A stretch of 44,943 nucleotides of DNA from Variovorax sp. CF313. GTDB taxonomy: Bacteria; Pseudomonadota; Gammaproteobacteria; Burkholderiales; Burkholderiaceae_C. A program made the translations under genes and the position numbers. The DNA is taken from assembly GCF_000282635.1 (NCBI RefSeq), contig NZ_AKIW01000037.1, forward strand, positions 5,742-50,684. The letters run 5' to 3'. This document shows, piece after piece, positions 7,605-15,884 of this stretch. The notes beneath the pieces are model-generated. The model searched no databases, was not told the DNA's origin, and was given only the letters and a program-made list of their open reading frames with translations. Position 1 is the first letter of the stretch, and each line of letters opens with the position of its first letter.

Positions 7605-7670
7605 ATGACACCGCGAACTACTCCGCAAGGATTCAGCGGCTTTTTCTTCTTCGAAGGAAAAGGCCGGTAG
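7605..7670 (+). CDS. Thr/Phe-rich attenuation leader peptide of the thrS-pheST operon
   Basis: A 21-codon reading frame in the thrS leader. It carries three Thr codons early (residue 2, then a Thr-Thr pair at 5-6), then a Phe at residue 10 and four Phe codons in a row at 13-16 (FSGFFFF), and ends with TAG just before an antiterminator/terminator pair. AAAGG lies about 10 bases before the ATG. Ribosome stalling at Phe or Thr codons would switch the downstream RNA structures, as in the pheM-pheST and other amino-acid leaders of enterobacteria. Here the peptide sits in front of the whole operon rather than between rplT and pheS, and combines the two amino acids whose tRNA synthetases the operon encodes. 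Reading frame and hairpins are seen; the function is inferred. Confidence 0.75.
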   Translation: MTPRTTPQGFSGFFFFEGKGR

Positions 7671-7672
7671 CC

Positions 7673-7718
7673 CCGCGCTCGCTGGTTTCCGCCAGCTCTT
7701 CAACCAGGCAAAGCGCGG
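7673..7718 (+). promoter_or_regulatory. Antiterminator of the thrS leader
   Basis: CCGCGCT (7673-7679) can pair with AGCGCGG (7712-7718), and CTGGTT (7682-7687) with AACCAG (7702-7707), giving a 13-pair helix with a small internal loop. The 3' arm is the 5' arm of the terminator, so the two structures exclude each other. The stop codon of the leader peptide lies three bases before the helix. Confidence 0.65.
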
Positions 7719-7741
7719 CATCCACCGCGCTTTTTGTTTTT
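7710..7741 (+). terminator. Attenuator terminator upstream of thrS
   Basis: Arms AAAGCGCGG (7710-7718) and CCGCGCTTT (7725-7733), loop CATCCA, then TTTTTGTTTTT. It ends only 17 bases before the thrS ATG, so read-through must be regulated for the operon to be expressed. Confidence 0.85.
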
Positions 7742-7757
7742 CTCCCGAGGTTTCCAC

Positions 7758-9665
7758 ATGATCCAGATCACGCTCCCCGACAACTCGCGCCGCGAGTTCC
7801 CCGGCCCGGTTTCGGTGGCCGAAGTCGCCCAGTCCATCGGCGCCGGGCTCGCCAAGATGACGGTGGCCGGCAAGATCGACGGCCGGCTGGTCGATGCCAG
7901 CGACGTCATCGACCACGACGCCAGGCTGCAGATCATCACGCCCAAGGACGACGAGGGCCTGGAGATCATCCGCCACTCGACGGCCCACCTGGTCGGCCAC
8001 GCGGTGAAGCAGCTCTATCCGACGGCCAAGATGGTGATCGGGCCCGTGATCGACGAGGGCTTCTACTACGACATCTCCTACGAGCGCCCCTTCACGCCCG
8101 AGGACATGGCCGCCATCGAGGCGCGCATGCGCGAGCTGATCGCGCAGGACTACGACGTGATCAAGAAGATGACGCCCCGCGCCGAAGTCATCGAGGTCTT
8201 CAAGTCGCGCGGCGAAGACTACAAGCTGCGCCTCGTCGAGGACATGCCCGACGAGCAGGCCATGGGCCTGTACTACCACCAGGAATACGTCGACATGTGC
8301 CGCGGCCCGCACGTGCCGAACACGCGCTTCCTGAAGGTCTTCAAGCTCACGAAGCTGGCCGGCGCCTACTGGCGCGGTGACGCCAAAAACGAGCAGCTGC
8401 AGCGCATCTACGGCACGGCCTGGGCCGACAAGAAGCAGCTCGACCAGTACATCCAGCGCATCGAGGAAGCCGAGAAGCGCGACCACCGCAAGCTTGGCAA
8501 GGAACTCGACCTGTTCCACATCGACGAAGTAGCGCCGGGCGTGGTGTTCTGGCACCCCAAGGGCTGGGCCGTGTGGCAGCAGGTCGAGCAGTACATGCGC
8601 GGCATCTACCGCGACACGGGCTACTGGGAAGTGAAGGGTCCGCAGATCCTCGACAAGAGCCTGTGGGAGAAAACGGGCCACTGGCAGAACTACCGCGACA
8701 ACATGTTCACGACGGAGTCGGAAAAGCGCGAATACGCGCTCAAGCCGATGAACTGCCCGGGCCACGTGCTGATCTTCAAGAGCGACCTGCGCAGCTACCG
8801 CGACCTGCCGCTGCGCTACGGCGAGTTTGGCCAGTGCCACCGTAACGAGCCCAGCGGCGCGCTGCACGGCATCATGCGCGTGCGCGGCTTCACGCAGGAC
8901 GACGGCCACATCTTCTGCACGGAAGACCAGATCCTCGACGAGTGCATCGCGTACACGGAGCAGCTGCAGAAGGTCTATGCCGACTTCGGCTTCACGGACA
9001 TCCTCTACAAGGTGGCCACGCGGCCCGACAACCGCGTGGGCTCCGACGAGCTGTGGGACAAGGCCGAGCATGCAGTGATGGAGGCGCTGCGCCGTTCGGG
9101 CGTCGACTTCATCATCTCGCCGGGCGATGGTGCCTTCTACGGCCCGAAGATCGAATACACGTTGAAGGACGCGCTGGGTCGCCAGTGGCAGTGCGGCACG
9201 ATGCAGGTCGACTTCAACACGGCCGAGCGCCTGGGCGGCGAGTACGTGACGGAATCGAGCGGCCGCGCGCACCCCGTGATGCTGCATCGCGCCATCGTCG
9301 GCAGCCTTGAGCGCTTCATCGGCATGCTGATCGAACACCATGCCGGCGCACTGCCCGCATGGCTCGCTCCGGTGCAGGTGGCGGTGCTCAACATCAGCGA
9401 AGGGCAGGCCGACTACGCTGCTTCAGTGGCGAAAACGCTGCAGAATCAAGGGCTTAGGGTCCAGCTGGATCTGCACAACGAGAAGATTACGTATAAAATA
9501 CGGAAGCATTCGTTGCAAAAGCTCCCTTACATCCTCGTCGTGGGCGACAAGGAAAAGGAAGCAGGTGCCGTCGCAGTGCGCGCCCGGGGCAATCAAGACC
9601 TCGGAGCAATGTCCCTCGAATCGTTCGTGCAACGGCTCGTCCAGGACGTTGCCGACAAGCGTTGA
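7758..9665 (+). CDS. thrS: Threonyl-tRNA synthetase
   Basis: Charges tRNA-Thr. The product has 635 residues, the usual length. Domains in order: TGS (about 1-62, starting [14 protein letters not shown]), the editing domain with [16 protein letters not shown] (about 71-86) and [11 protein letters not shown] (about 178), the class II core with [11 protein letters not shown] (zinc Cys, about 331) and motif 2 around [26 protein letters not shown], then motif 3 [13 protein letters not shown] and the anticodon-binding domain. ATG 7758 was chosen because CGAGG lies 7 bases upstream; a TTG at 7734 lies inside the attenuator. First structural gene of the translation operon. Confidence 0.97.
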   Translation: MIQITLPDNSRREFPGPVSVAEVAQSIGAGLAKMTVAGKIDGRLVDASDVIDHDARLQIITPKDDEGLEIIRHSTAHLVGHAVKQLYPTAKMVIGPVIDEGFYYDISYERPFTPEDMAAIEARMRELIAQDYDVIKKMTPRAEVIEVFKSRGEDYKLRLVEDMPDEQAMGLYYHQEYVDMCRGPHVPNTRFLKVFKLTKLAGAYWRGDAKNEQLQRIYGTAWADKKQLDQYIQRIEEAEKRDHRKLGKELDLFHIDEVAPGVVFWHPKGWAVWQQVEQYMRGIYRDTGYWEVKGPQILDKSLWEKTGHWQNYRDNMFTTESEKREYALKPMNCPGHVLIFKSDLRSYRDLPLRYGEFGQCHRNEPSGALHGIMRVRGFTQDDGHIFCTEDQILDECIAYTEQLQKVYADFGFTDILYKVATRPDNRVGSDELWDKAEHAVMEALRRSGVDFIISPGDGAFYGPKIEYTLKDALGRQWQCGTMQVDFNTAERLGGEYVTESSGRAHPVMLHRAIVGSLERFIGMLIEHHAGALPAWLAPVQVAVLNISEGQADYAASVAKTLQNQGLRVQLDLHNEKITYKIRKHSLQKLPYILVVGDKEKEAGAVAVRARGNQDLGAMSLESFVQRLVQDVADKR

Positions 9666-9775
9666 TTTGCCTCTGAAACACCCCATATGTTTCCTAGCCA
9701 GATCGTCCCGCTTGTCCGCGAGGACTGACCGGCGTTCGCTACAGATTTTGTAGCAATTTTTGAAGGATTCTGACC

Positions 9776-10390
9776 ATCGCTACTGCATTTCGCGACCGCC
9801 GCCACCGCGAGGAACGCCAACACCGCCTGAACCGGGAAATCATGGCCCCGGAAGTCCGCCTTGTAGGCCCGGAAAACGAGCCATTGGGTGTTATGAGCCT
9901 CTCGGAGGCCTTGCGCCTCGCCGGCGAGGCCGATGTGGATCTGGTGGAGGTCGTCGCGGCGGCCAACCCGCCGGTATGTCGCCTGATCGAGTACGGCAAG
10001 TTCAAGTACCACGAGCAGAAGAAGGCGGCCGAGGCGAAGTCGAAGCAGAAGGTCATCGAGGTCAAGGAAATCAAGTTCCGGCCCGGTACCGACGATGGCG
10101 ACTACAACATCAAGATGCGCAACATCAAGCGCTTTCTTGAGGACGGCGACAAATGCAAGATCACGCTGCGCTTCCGCGGCCGCGAGATCACGCACCAGGA
10201 GCTGGGTCTGGCATTGCTGCAGCGCATTCGCGACGAACTGGGCGACCTGATCATGGTCGAGCAGTTCCCGAAGCTCGAAGGCCGGCAGATGATCATGATG
10301 ATCGCGCCGGGCCGCAAGAAGGCCGGCGGCGGGGTTTCCAAGCCGGCAGCAGACGCTGCGCCGGCAACGGCGCCGGCTGCAACTGCCTGA
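9776..10390 (+). CDS. infC: Translation initiation factor IF-3, rare AUC start codon
   Basis: Binds the 30S subunit and enforces start-codon selection. The product is 204 residues if translation begins at ATC 9776. This start is supported by AAGGA at 9763-9767, eight bases upstream, and by the conserved N-terminus [19 protein letters not shown], which would be lost with the first ATG at 9842 (no ribosome site there). IF-3 genes of many bacteria use AUU/AUC, and IF-3 itself rejects such codons, giving negative autoregulation. The IF3 N-domain (about 20-95) and C-domain (about 100-185, with [27 protein letters not shown]) are complete; the tail is Ala/Pro rich. Confidence 0.93.
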   Translation: MATAFRDRRHREERQHRLNREIMAPEVRLVGPENEPLGVMSLSEALRLAGEADVDLVEVVAAANPPVCRLIEYGKFKYHEQKKAAEAKSKQKVIEVKEIKFRPGTDDGDYNIKMRNIKRFLEDGDKCKITLRFRGREITHQELGLALLQRIRDELGDLIMVEQFPKLEGRQMIMMIAPGRKKAGGGVSKPAADAAPATAPAATA

Positions 10391-10544
10391 GGCGTTTGCA
10401 GCAGTCAGGGTTTTGAAGGGATTTCGCCGTTGCCGGCACTTTGAAAGAAGAGCGGGCAGGGGCGAGATAAAGAAGTGTCTCGGGGCCAACAAGTCCGTGG
10501 AGCATCCATGGCGCCTCACGAGCACAAACTAAAGGAGCATTCAC

Positions 10545-10748
10545 ATGCCCAAAATGAAGACCAAGAGCAGCGCGAAAAAACGTTTCCGCGTTCGTCCCGG
10601 TGGCACCGTCAAGCGCGGTCAAGCCTTCAAGCGTCACATCTTGACGAAGAAGACCACCAAGAACAAGCGTCACCTCCGTGGTGCAGTCGCAGTGCATGAG
10701 ACCAACATGGTTTCTGTCGCCGCCATGCTGCCCGGCCGTGGCATTTAA
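10545..10748 (+). CDS. rpmI: 50S ribosomal protein L35
   Basis: Small basic ribosomal protein of 67 residues starting [20 protein letters not shown], the family signature. AAAGGAG lies 10 bases before ATG 10545. It follows infC by 154 bp and precedes rplT by 24 bp, the standard order. In enterobacteria, L20 represses rpmI and rplT through mRNA structure in this interval; no such structure could be established by eye here. Confidence 0.97.
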   Translation: MPKMKTKSSAKKRFRVRPGGTVKRGQAFKRHILTKKTTKNKRHLRGAVAVHETNMVSVAAMLPGRGI

Positions 10749-10772
10749 CTCAGACGAACAAGGAGTACACAC

Positions 10773-11132
10773 ATGCCTCGCGTCAAACGTGGTGTAACGG
10801 CTCGCGCCCGCCACAAGAAAGTTCTCGCACTCGCCAAGGGTTTCCGCGGTCGCCGCGGCAATGTCTTCCGCGTCGCCAAACAGGCGGTGATGAAGGCAGG
10901 CCAATACGCCTACCGTGACCGTCGTACCAAGAAGCGCGTGTTCCGTCAGCTGTGGATCGCGCGTATCAACGCCGCCTCGCGTGAACTGGGCCTGACCTAC
11001 AGCCAGTTCGCCAACGGCATCCGCAAGGCCGGTATCGAGATCGACCGCAAGATGCTTGCGGACATCGCCGTGCACGACAAGGCCGCTTTTGCCGGCATCG
11101 TGGAGCAGGTCAAGGCCAAGCTGGCTGCTTGA
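10773..11132 (+). CDS. rplT: 50S ribosomal protein L20
   Basis: Assembly protein of the 50S subunit, 119 residues. [20 protein letters not shown] and [22 protein letters not shown] are the family signature; the C-terminal globular part with [30 protein letters not shown] (seen in pieces) is complete. AAGGAG lies eight bases upstream of the ATG. In several bacteria L20 is also a translational repressor of its own operon. Confidence 0.97.
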   Translation: MPRVKRGVTARARHKKVLALAKGFRGRRGNVFRVAKQAVMKAGQYAYRDRRTKKRVFRQLWIARINAASRELGLTYSQFANGIRKAGIEIDRKMLADIAVHDKAAFAGIVEQVKAKLAA

Positions 11133-11182
11133 TTTTGCACAGCAGGTTGCCGTCTCCGGACGGCTTCTTGCGCCCACGGCTC

Positions 11183-11218
11183 AAGGGCTGGCGCTTGAAA
11201 AGGCTCCAGCTCTTTTTT
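11183..11218 (+). terminator. Terminator-like hairpin between rplT and pheS
   Basis: Arms AAGGGCTGG (11183-11191) and CCAGCTCTT (11206-11214, one G-U pair), with an inner GCTT-GAAA-AGGC stem, followed by a T run. A second short hairpin CCGTC-TCCG-GACGG lies at 11150-11163. It is placed where enterobacteria have the pheST attenuator. No Phe-rich leader peptide was found here, so it may simply reduce read-through into pheST. Confidence 0.6.
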
Positions 11219-11244
11219 ATTTCCCCTCGAAGATTTTTGTTGCT

Positions 11245-12321
11245 ATGAACGAGTTGGACTCCCTGGTAGCCACCGCAGGCGCCGCCTTTGCCCAGGCGAA
11301 GACACCTGCAGAGCTCGAAAACGCCAAGGCGCAGTTCCTCGGCAAGTCGGGCCGCATCACCGAGCTGATGAAGGGCATGGCCGCGCTGAGTGTCGAAGAG
11401 AAGAAGTCCCGCGGCGCCGCGATCAACGTGGGCAAGCAGTCCATCGAGGCCGCGCTGACCGAGCGCCGCCAGCAATTGGCCGACGAAGAACTCTCGCTGC
11501 AACTGCGCGCCGAAGCGCTCGACGTGAGCCTGCCCGGCCGTCGCCGCATTTCCGGCGGACTGCATCCCGTGAGCCGCACCCTGGAGCGCATCGAGGAGAT
11601 CTTCTCGAGCATGGGCTTCGACGTGGCCGACGGCCCCGAAATCGAGAGCGACTGGCACAGCTTCACTTCGCTCAACAACCCGCCGAATCATCCTGCACGT
11701 TCGATGCAGGACACCTTCTACGTCGACCTGAATGGCGACGACGGCATTCCCTACAACCTGCGTCCGCACACCAGCCCGATGCAGGTTCGCTACGCGCATC
11801 AGCACATCAAGAAGTACGCGGCCGAATTCGCCGCTGCTGCAGCCGACACCACCGGCACCGTGAAGGCGCCCGAGATCCGCGTGATCGCGCCGGGCCGCAC
11901 CTATCGCGTCGACAGCGATGCCACCCACTCGCCCATGTTCCACCAGTGCGAAGGCCTGTGGCTCGGCGAGAACGTGAGCTTCAAGGACCTGAAGGTCGTC
12001 TTCACCGACTTCTGCCGCACCTTCTTCGAGCGCGATGACCTCGTGCTGCGCTTCCGCCCGAGCTTCTTCCCGTTCACCGAACCGAGCGCCGAGATCGACA
12101 TCCAGTTCGCGAGCGGCCCGCTGGCCGGCCGCTGGCTCGAGGTGGCGGGCTCGGGCCAGGTGCATCCGAACGTGGTGCGCAACATGGGGCTCGACCCCGA
12201 GCGATACATCGGCTTCGCCTTCGGCATGGGCCCCGACCGGCTCACCATGCTGCGCTACGGCGTGAACGACCTGCGCCTGTTCTTCGACGGCGACCTGCGT
12301 TTCCTCTCGCAGTTCCAGTGA
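11245..12321 (+). CDS. pheS: Phenylalanyl-tRNA synthetase alpha subunit
   Basis: Catalytic subunit of the (alpha-beta)2 enzyme that charges tRNA-Phe; 358 residues. An N-terminal coiled-coil region (residues 1-90) is followed by the class II core. Visible motifs are [21 protein letters not shown] (motif 1 region, about 107), [39 protein letters not shown] (motif 2, about 214), [16 protein letters not shown] and [18 protein letters not shown] (motif 3). ATG 11245 gives the expected N-terminus [11 protein letters not shown]; no strong Shine-Dalgarno is seen, and the frame is open upstream from inside rplT. Confidence 0.97.
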   Translation: MNELDSLVATAGAAFAQAKTPAELENAKAQFLGKSGRITELMKGMAALSVEEKKSRGAAINVGKQSIEAALTERRQQLADEELSLQLRAEALDVSLPGRRRISGGLHPVSRTLERIEEIFSSMGFDVADGPEIESDWHSFTSLNNPPNHPARSMQDTFYVDLNGDDGIPYNLRPHTSPMQVRYAHQHIKKYAAEFAAAAADTTGTVKAPEIRVIAPGRTYRVDSDATHSPMFHQCEGLWLGENVSFKDLKVVFTDFCRTFFERDDLVLRFRPSFFPFTEPSAEIDIQFASGPLAGRWLEVAGSGQVHPNVVRNMGLDPERYIGFAFGMGPDRLTMLRYGVNDLRLFFDGDLRFLSQFQ

Positions 12322-12361
12322 GCCCCTCCACAGATAGAAAAACCAGATCGAGATCGAAGAG

Positions 12362-14803
12362 ATGCAATTCCCGGAATCCTGGCTGCGCGAGTTCTGCAAC
12401 CCGCCCATCGACAGTGCCGCACTGGCCGAAACGCTCACCATGGGCGGCTTCGAGGTCGAGGAGCGCCGACCGGTGGCGCCGCCTTTCACGCGCATCGTGG
12501 TCGGCGAGATCAAGGAAGCGGTGCAGCACCCCAACGCCGATCGCCTGCGCGTGTGCCAGGTCGACGCGGGGCAGGGCGCCTTGCTCAACATCGTGTGCGG
12601 CGCGCCGAATGCGCGCGTCGGCATCAAGGTGCCGTGCGCGCTGGTCGGTGCCGAACTGCCGCCGGGCGAAGACGGCAAGCCATTTCTCATCAAGCTGGGC
12701 AAGCTGCGCGGCGTCGAGAGCCAGGGCATGCTGTGCTCGGCGCGCGAACTGAAGCTGAGCGAAGACCACGGCGGTCTGCTTGAACTCGCTGCCGATGCGC
12801 CCATCGGCGCCGACGTGCGCGACGTACTCAAGCTGGACGACGCGTTGCTCACCCTGAAGCTCACGCCGAACCTGGCGCACGGCCTCAGCGTGTACGGCGT
12901 GGCGCGCGAACTCGCCGCACTCACCGGCGCACCGCTGAAGACGCCGGCCATCGCGGCCGTGGCCACGTCGTTCTCTGATGTGCTGCCCGTCAAGGTCGAG
13001 GCGCCCGACCTGTGCGGCCGCTTCTCGGGCCGCATCGTGCGCGGCGTGAACACCAAGGTCGCCACGCCGGCATGGATGGTCGAGCGCCTCGCGCGCTGCG
13101 GCCAACGCAGTGTGACGCCGCTGGTCGACATCTCGAACTACGTGATGTTCGAGTACGGCCAGCCCAGCCACATCTTCGACCTCGACAAGATCCACGGCGG
13201 CCTCACGGTGCGCTGGGGCAAGGCGGGCGAACAGCTCAAGCTGCTCAATGGCAACACCATCACCGTCGACGACAAGGTCGGTGTGATCGCCGACGACCGT
13301 GAAGTCGAATCGCTCGCCGGCATCATGGGCGGGGACGCCACTTCGGTCTCCGACGACACGCGCAACATCTACGTCGAAGCCGCGTTCTGGTGGCCGGAGG
13401 CGGTGCAGGGCCGCTCGCGCCGCTTCAACTTCTCGACCGACGCGGGTCACCGCTACGAGCGCGGTGTCGATCCGAGCCGCACGGTGCAGATCATCGAGCG
13501 CATCACGCAGCTGATCATTGAAATCTGCGGCGGCGAGGCTGGCAGGATGGACGACCAGACGCTGCGCGTGCCCGAGGCCGTGCCCGTCACGCTGCGCGTG
13601 GCGCGCGCCTCGCGCGTGATCGGCATGCCGCTGACGCAAGCGCAATGCGCCGACGCGCTGAATCGCCTCGGCTTCGCGATCACCGAAGGCGAGGGCACGT
13701 TGACTGTGACCCCGCCGCCGCACCGCTTCGACCTGCTGATCGAAGAAGACCTGATCGAAGAGGTCGCGCGCCTGATCGGCTTCAACAACCTGCCGACCAT
13801 CGCACCGCTCGCGCCCATCACCGCCCGCGTGCGGCCCGAGGCGCAGCGCAGCCGCTTCGCGGTGCGCCGCAGCGTTGCAGCGCTGGGTTACCAGGAAACC
13901 ATCAACTTCAGCTTTGTCGAAGCGCACTGGGAGCAGGACCTGGCGGGCAACGCCAACCCGATCAAGCTGCTGAACCCCATCGCCAGCCAGATGAGCGTGA
14001 TGCGCTCGTCGCTGCTCGGCTCGCTGCTGCAGGTGCTCAAGTTCAACCTCGATCGCAAGGCGCCGCGCGTGCGCGTGTTCGAGCTGGGCCGCGTGTTCAT
14101 GCGCGACGACAGCGTCGTCACCACCGACAGCACCGTGCGCGGCGTGAATCAGCCGATGCGCGTGGCGGGCCTCGCCTGGGGCGATGCCGACGAGGCGCGC
14201 TGGGACGGCAAGCCGAACCGCGTCGACTTCTACGACGTCAAGGGCGACGTCGAGGCACTGCTTGCACCGCTCGTGCCGGTCTTCGAAGTGGCTGAGCATC
14301 CTGCGCTGCACCCGGGCCGTTCGGCACGTGTGCTGGTCGATGGCAAGGCCATCGGCTTCGTTGGTGAACTGCATCCGCGCTGGCGCCAGAAGTGGGACTT
14401 CGCCCAGGCGCCAGTGCTGTTCGAACTCGACCTCGACGCCGTCACTGCGCGCCCCGTGCCGGTTGCGCAGCCCGTGCCGAAGCACCAGGCCGTGGAGCGC
14501 GACCTCGCCGTCGTCGTGGCCGAAGCCGTCACGCACGATGCACTGGTACAGGCCATTCGCACGGCAACAGCCGCACAGGGTCTGCTGCGCGACGTGACGC
14601 TGTTCGACATCTATCGTCCGCAGCCATTGCGCGATGGTGCCGTGGCTGCGCCCGGTGCACTGGCCCAAGGAGAGAAGAGCATGGCGGTTCGCCTGACCTT
14701 CCAGAACGACGGCGCCACCTTGACGGACGAGCAGGTCGAACCTGCGGTCCGCGCAATCGTCGAACAATTGGGCGCCACGCTCGGCGGCCGCTTGAGGGGA
14801 TGA
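12362..14803 (+). CDS. pheT: Phenylalanyl-tRNA synthetase beta subunit
   Basis: Non-catalytic beta subunit, 813 residues, usual length. Domains in order: N-terminal region and tRNA-binding OB fold (about 40-150, with HPNADRLRVCQVDAG), B3/B4 editing domain (about 210-390), B5 (about 410-475), the catalytic-like core (about 490-690) and the FDX-ACB anticodon-binding domain (about 715-813, beginning PVPKHQAVERDLAVVV). It starts 40 bp after pheS and its stop overlaps the region of the ihfA start. Confidence 0.97.
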   Translation: MQFPESWLREFCNPPIDSAALAETLTMGGFEVEERRPVAPPFTRIVVGEIKEAVQHPNADRLRVCQVDAGQGALLNIVCGAPNARVGIKVPCALVGAELPPGEDGKPFLIKLGKLRGVESQGMLCSARELKLSEDHGGLLELAADAPIGADVRDVLKLDDALLTLKLTPNLAHGLSVYGVARELAALTGAPLKTPAIAAVATSFSDVLPVKVEAPDLCGRFSGRIVRGVNTKVATPAWMVERLARCGQRSVTPLVDISNYVMFEYGQPSHIFDLDKIHGGLTVRWGKAGEQLKLLNGNTITVDDKVGVIADDREVESLAGIMGGDATSVSDDTRNIYVEAAFWWPEAVQGRSRRFNFSTDAGHRYERGVDPSRTVQIIERITQLIIEICGGEAGRMDDQTLRVPEAVPVTLRVARASRVIGMPLTQAQCADALNRLGFAITEGEGTLTVTPPPHRFDLLIEEDLIEEVARLIGFNNLPTIAPLAPITARVRPEAQRSRFAVRRSVAALGYQETINFSFVEAHWEQDLAGNANPIKLLNPIASQMSVMRSSLLGSLLQVLKFNLDRKAPRVRVFELGRVFMRDDSVVTTDSTVRGVNQPMRVAGLAWGDADEARWDGKPNRVDFYDVKGDVEALLAPLVPVFEVAEHPALHPGRSARVLVDGKAIGFVGELHPRWRQKWDFAQAPVLFELDLDAVTARPVPVAQPVPKHQAVERDLAVVVAEAVTHDALVQAIRTATAAQGLLRDVTLFDIYRPQPLRDGAVAAPGALAQGEKSMAVRLTFQNDGATLTDEQVEPAVRAIVEQLGATLGGRLRG

Positions 14804-14808
14804 CGGGA

Positions 14809-15180
14809 ATGAACGCTGCCGAATTCACGCTCGAGGCTCTCGAAACGCCCGCGCTCACCAAGGCGCATCTGGCCGACCTGCTGTTCGAGCAGATCGGCCT
14901 GAACAAGCGTGAGTCCAAGGACATGGTCGAGGCGTTCTTCGAACTCGTGGCCAACAGCCTCATCGAGGGCACGGACGTGAAGATCTCGGGCTTCGGCAAC
15001 TTCCAGATCCGCGTGAAGGCGCCTCGGCCGGGCCGCAATCCGCGCACCGGCGAGGCGATTCCGATCGGCGAGCGCCGCGTGGCCACGTTCCACGCGAGCG
15101 CCAAGCTCAAGGAACAGATTCACGGAAGCATCGACCAGAACGGCGCAGCCGAAGTCGAGTGGAGCTTGGGCGCGGAATAG
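14809..15180 (+). CDS. ihfA: Integration host factor alpha subunit
   Basis: DNA-bending nucleoid protein, forming a heterodimer with IHF-beta; 123 residues. The HU/IHF fold runs from LTKAHLADLLFEQIGLNKRESKDMVEAFFE to the DNA-intercalating arm GRNPRTGEAIPIGERRVATFHASAKLKEQI. N- and C-terminal extensions make it longer than the 99 residues of the E. coli protein. ATG 14809 is preferred: GAGGGG lies nine bases upstream, whereas the ATG at 14800 directly abuts it. The gene follows pheT as in E. coli, where ihfA is part of the pheST operon. Confidence 0.93.
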   Translation: MNAAEFTLEALETPALTKAHLADLLFEQIGLNKRESKDMVEAFFELVANSLIEGTDVKISGFGNFQIRVKAPRPGRNPRTGEAIPIGERRVATFHASAKLKEQIHGSIDQNGAAEVEWSLGAE

Positions 15181-15244
15181 TGCTTGGTGCTGTGCGCCCG
15201 GGTGGAGTAATCTCTAAGGTTTCCCGCGCACAGTCTTGATTTCA

Positions 15245-15703
15245 ATGGAGAAAACGCTCCCACCGATTCCCGTCAAACGCTACTTCACCATCGGTGAGGT
15301 CGGCGAGTTGTGTGGCGTCAAGCCGCACGTGCTGCGCTATTGGGAGCAGGAGTTCACGCAGCTGCGGCCGATGAAGCGGCGCGGCAACCGCCGCTACTAC
15401 CAGCACCACGAGGTGCTGATGATCCGCCGCATCCGCGATCTGCTCTACGACCAGGGCTTCACGATCAGCGGAGCGCGCAACAAGCTGCAGGAACTCGTGC
15501 AGGGCGAGCGCGACCGTCGCAAGGCAGGAGAGGTGCCGCTTGAAGGCGTGGAGGCCATCGAGATCGATCAGGAAGAATTCGACGCCGCGGTGGTGCAGGA
15601 GTCCGCTGCACCCGCTGCTGCGCAGACGGTCGATCTGTCGCAGTTGTTGCACCTGCGGCGCGAACTCTTTGAAATTCGTGAGCTGTTGACCATCGGACGC
15701 TGA
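15245..15703 (+). CDS. MerR-family transcriptional regulator
   Basis: Regulator of 152 residues. The winged HTH is at residues 11-80: YFTIGEVGELCGVKPHVLRYWEQEF then KRRGNRRYYQHHEVLMIRRIRDLLYDQGFTI. A short C-terminal helix (LLHLRRELFEIRELL) would give dimerisation. No cysteine-based metal site is present, so a metal-sensing role is unlikely. This gene lies between ihfA and tRNA-Pro as is common in Burkholderiales; its targets are not known. ATG 15245 was chosen over TTG 15236, although neither has a clear ribosome site. Confidence 0.88.
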   Translation: MEKTLPPIPVKRYFTIGEVGELCGVKPHVLRYWEQEFTQLRPMKRRGNRRYYQHHEVLMIRRIRDLLYDQGFTISGARNKLQELVQGERDRRKAGEVPLEGVEAIEIDQEEFDAAVVQESAAPAAAQTVDLSQLLHLRRELFEIRELLTIGR

Positions 15704-15714
15704 ATTTCAACCGC

Positions 15715-15720
15715 TATAAT
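15715..15720 (+). promoter_or_regulatory. -10 box of tRNA-Pro
   Basis: A consensus TATAAT nine bases before the mature tRNA. TTGACC at 15686-15691 is too far upstream (23-base spacer) to be a standard -35. Confidence 0.55.
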
Positions 15721-15729
15721 CGAGAGCTT

Positions 15730-15806
15730 CGGTGTGTGGCGCAGCCTGGTAGCGCACTTGCATGGGGTGCAAGGGGTCGAAGGTTCGAATCCTTTCACAC
15801 CGACCA
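15730..15806 (+). tRNA. tRNA-Pro (anticodon GGG)
   Basis: A 77-nt cloverleaf with encoded CCA. Acceptor arms CGGTGTG (15730-15736) and CACACCG (15796-15802), D-loop with CCTGGTAG, anticodon stem CTTGC/GCAAG with loop ATGGGGT (anticodon GGG), and T-loop GGTTCGAATCC. The 3' end is a classic integration site, and mobile DNA begins less than 80 bp downstream. Confidence 0.96.
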
Positions 15807-15814
15807 ATGAAATC

Positions 15815-15848
15815 AAGGGTTAGCAGCGTAGTGGCTGCTAACCCTTTT
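15815..15848 (+). terminator. Terminator of tRNA-Pro
   Basis: Arms AAGGGTTAGCAGC (15815-15827) and GCTGCTAACCCTT (15834-15846) around GTAGTG, followed by TT. Confidence 0.85.
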
Positions 15849-15865
15849 GCGTTTCTGGGCCTTGA

Positions 15866-15884
15866 TGGGTACACCAGTGGGTAC
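15866..15884 (+). repeat. Tandem TGGGTAC repeats beside the IS left end
   Basis: TGGGTAC occurs at 15866-15872 and 15878-15884, twelve bases apart, between the tRNA-Pro terminator and the IS. Repeats like this next to a tRNA 3' end may be arm-type sites left by an integrase-borne element; no integrase gene remains. Confidence 0.35.

Noticed and set aside
5736..9341. Open frame of 1,201 codons on the minus strand opposite aceA and thrS
   Set aside because: It is the mirror of conserved genes in high-GC DNA; the translation is rich in His, Arg, Val and Leu without any recognisable domain.
11133..11244. A Phe-rich leader peptide in front of pheS
   Set aside because: The only frames through this gap have no run of Phe codons followed by a stop; the one with [10 protein letters not shown] stays in frame with pheS itself.
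12242..14767. Open frame of 841 codons opposite pheT, and similar long frames opposite pheS, livMG and the lacI region
   Set aside because: All are shadows of confirmed genes in third-position GC-rich sequence; no domain, signal or ribosome site.
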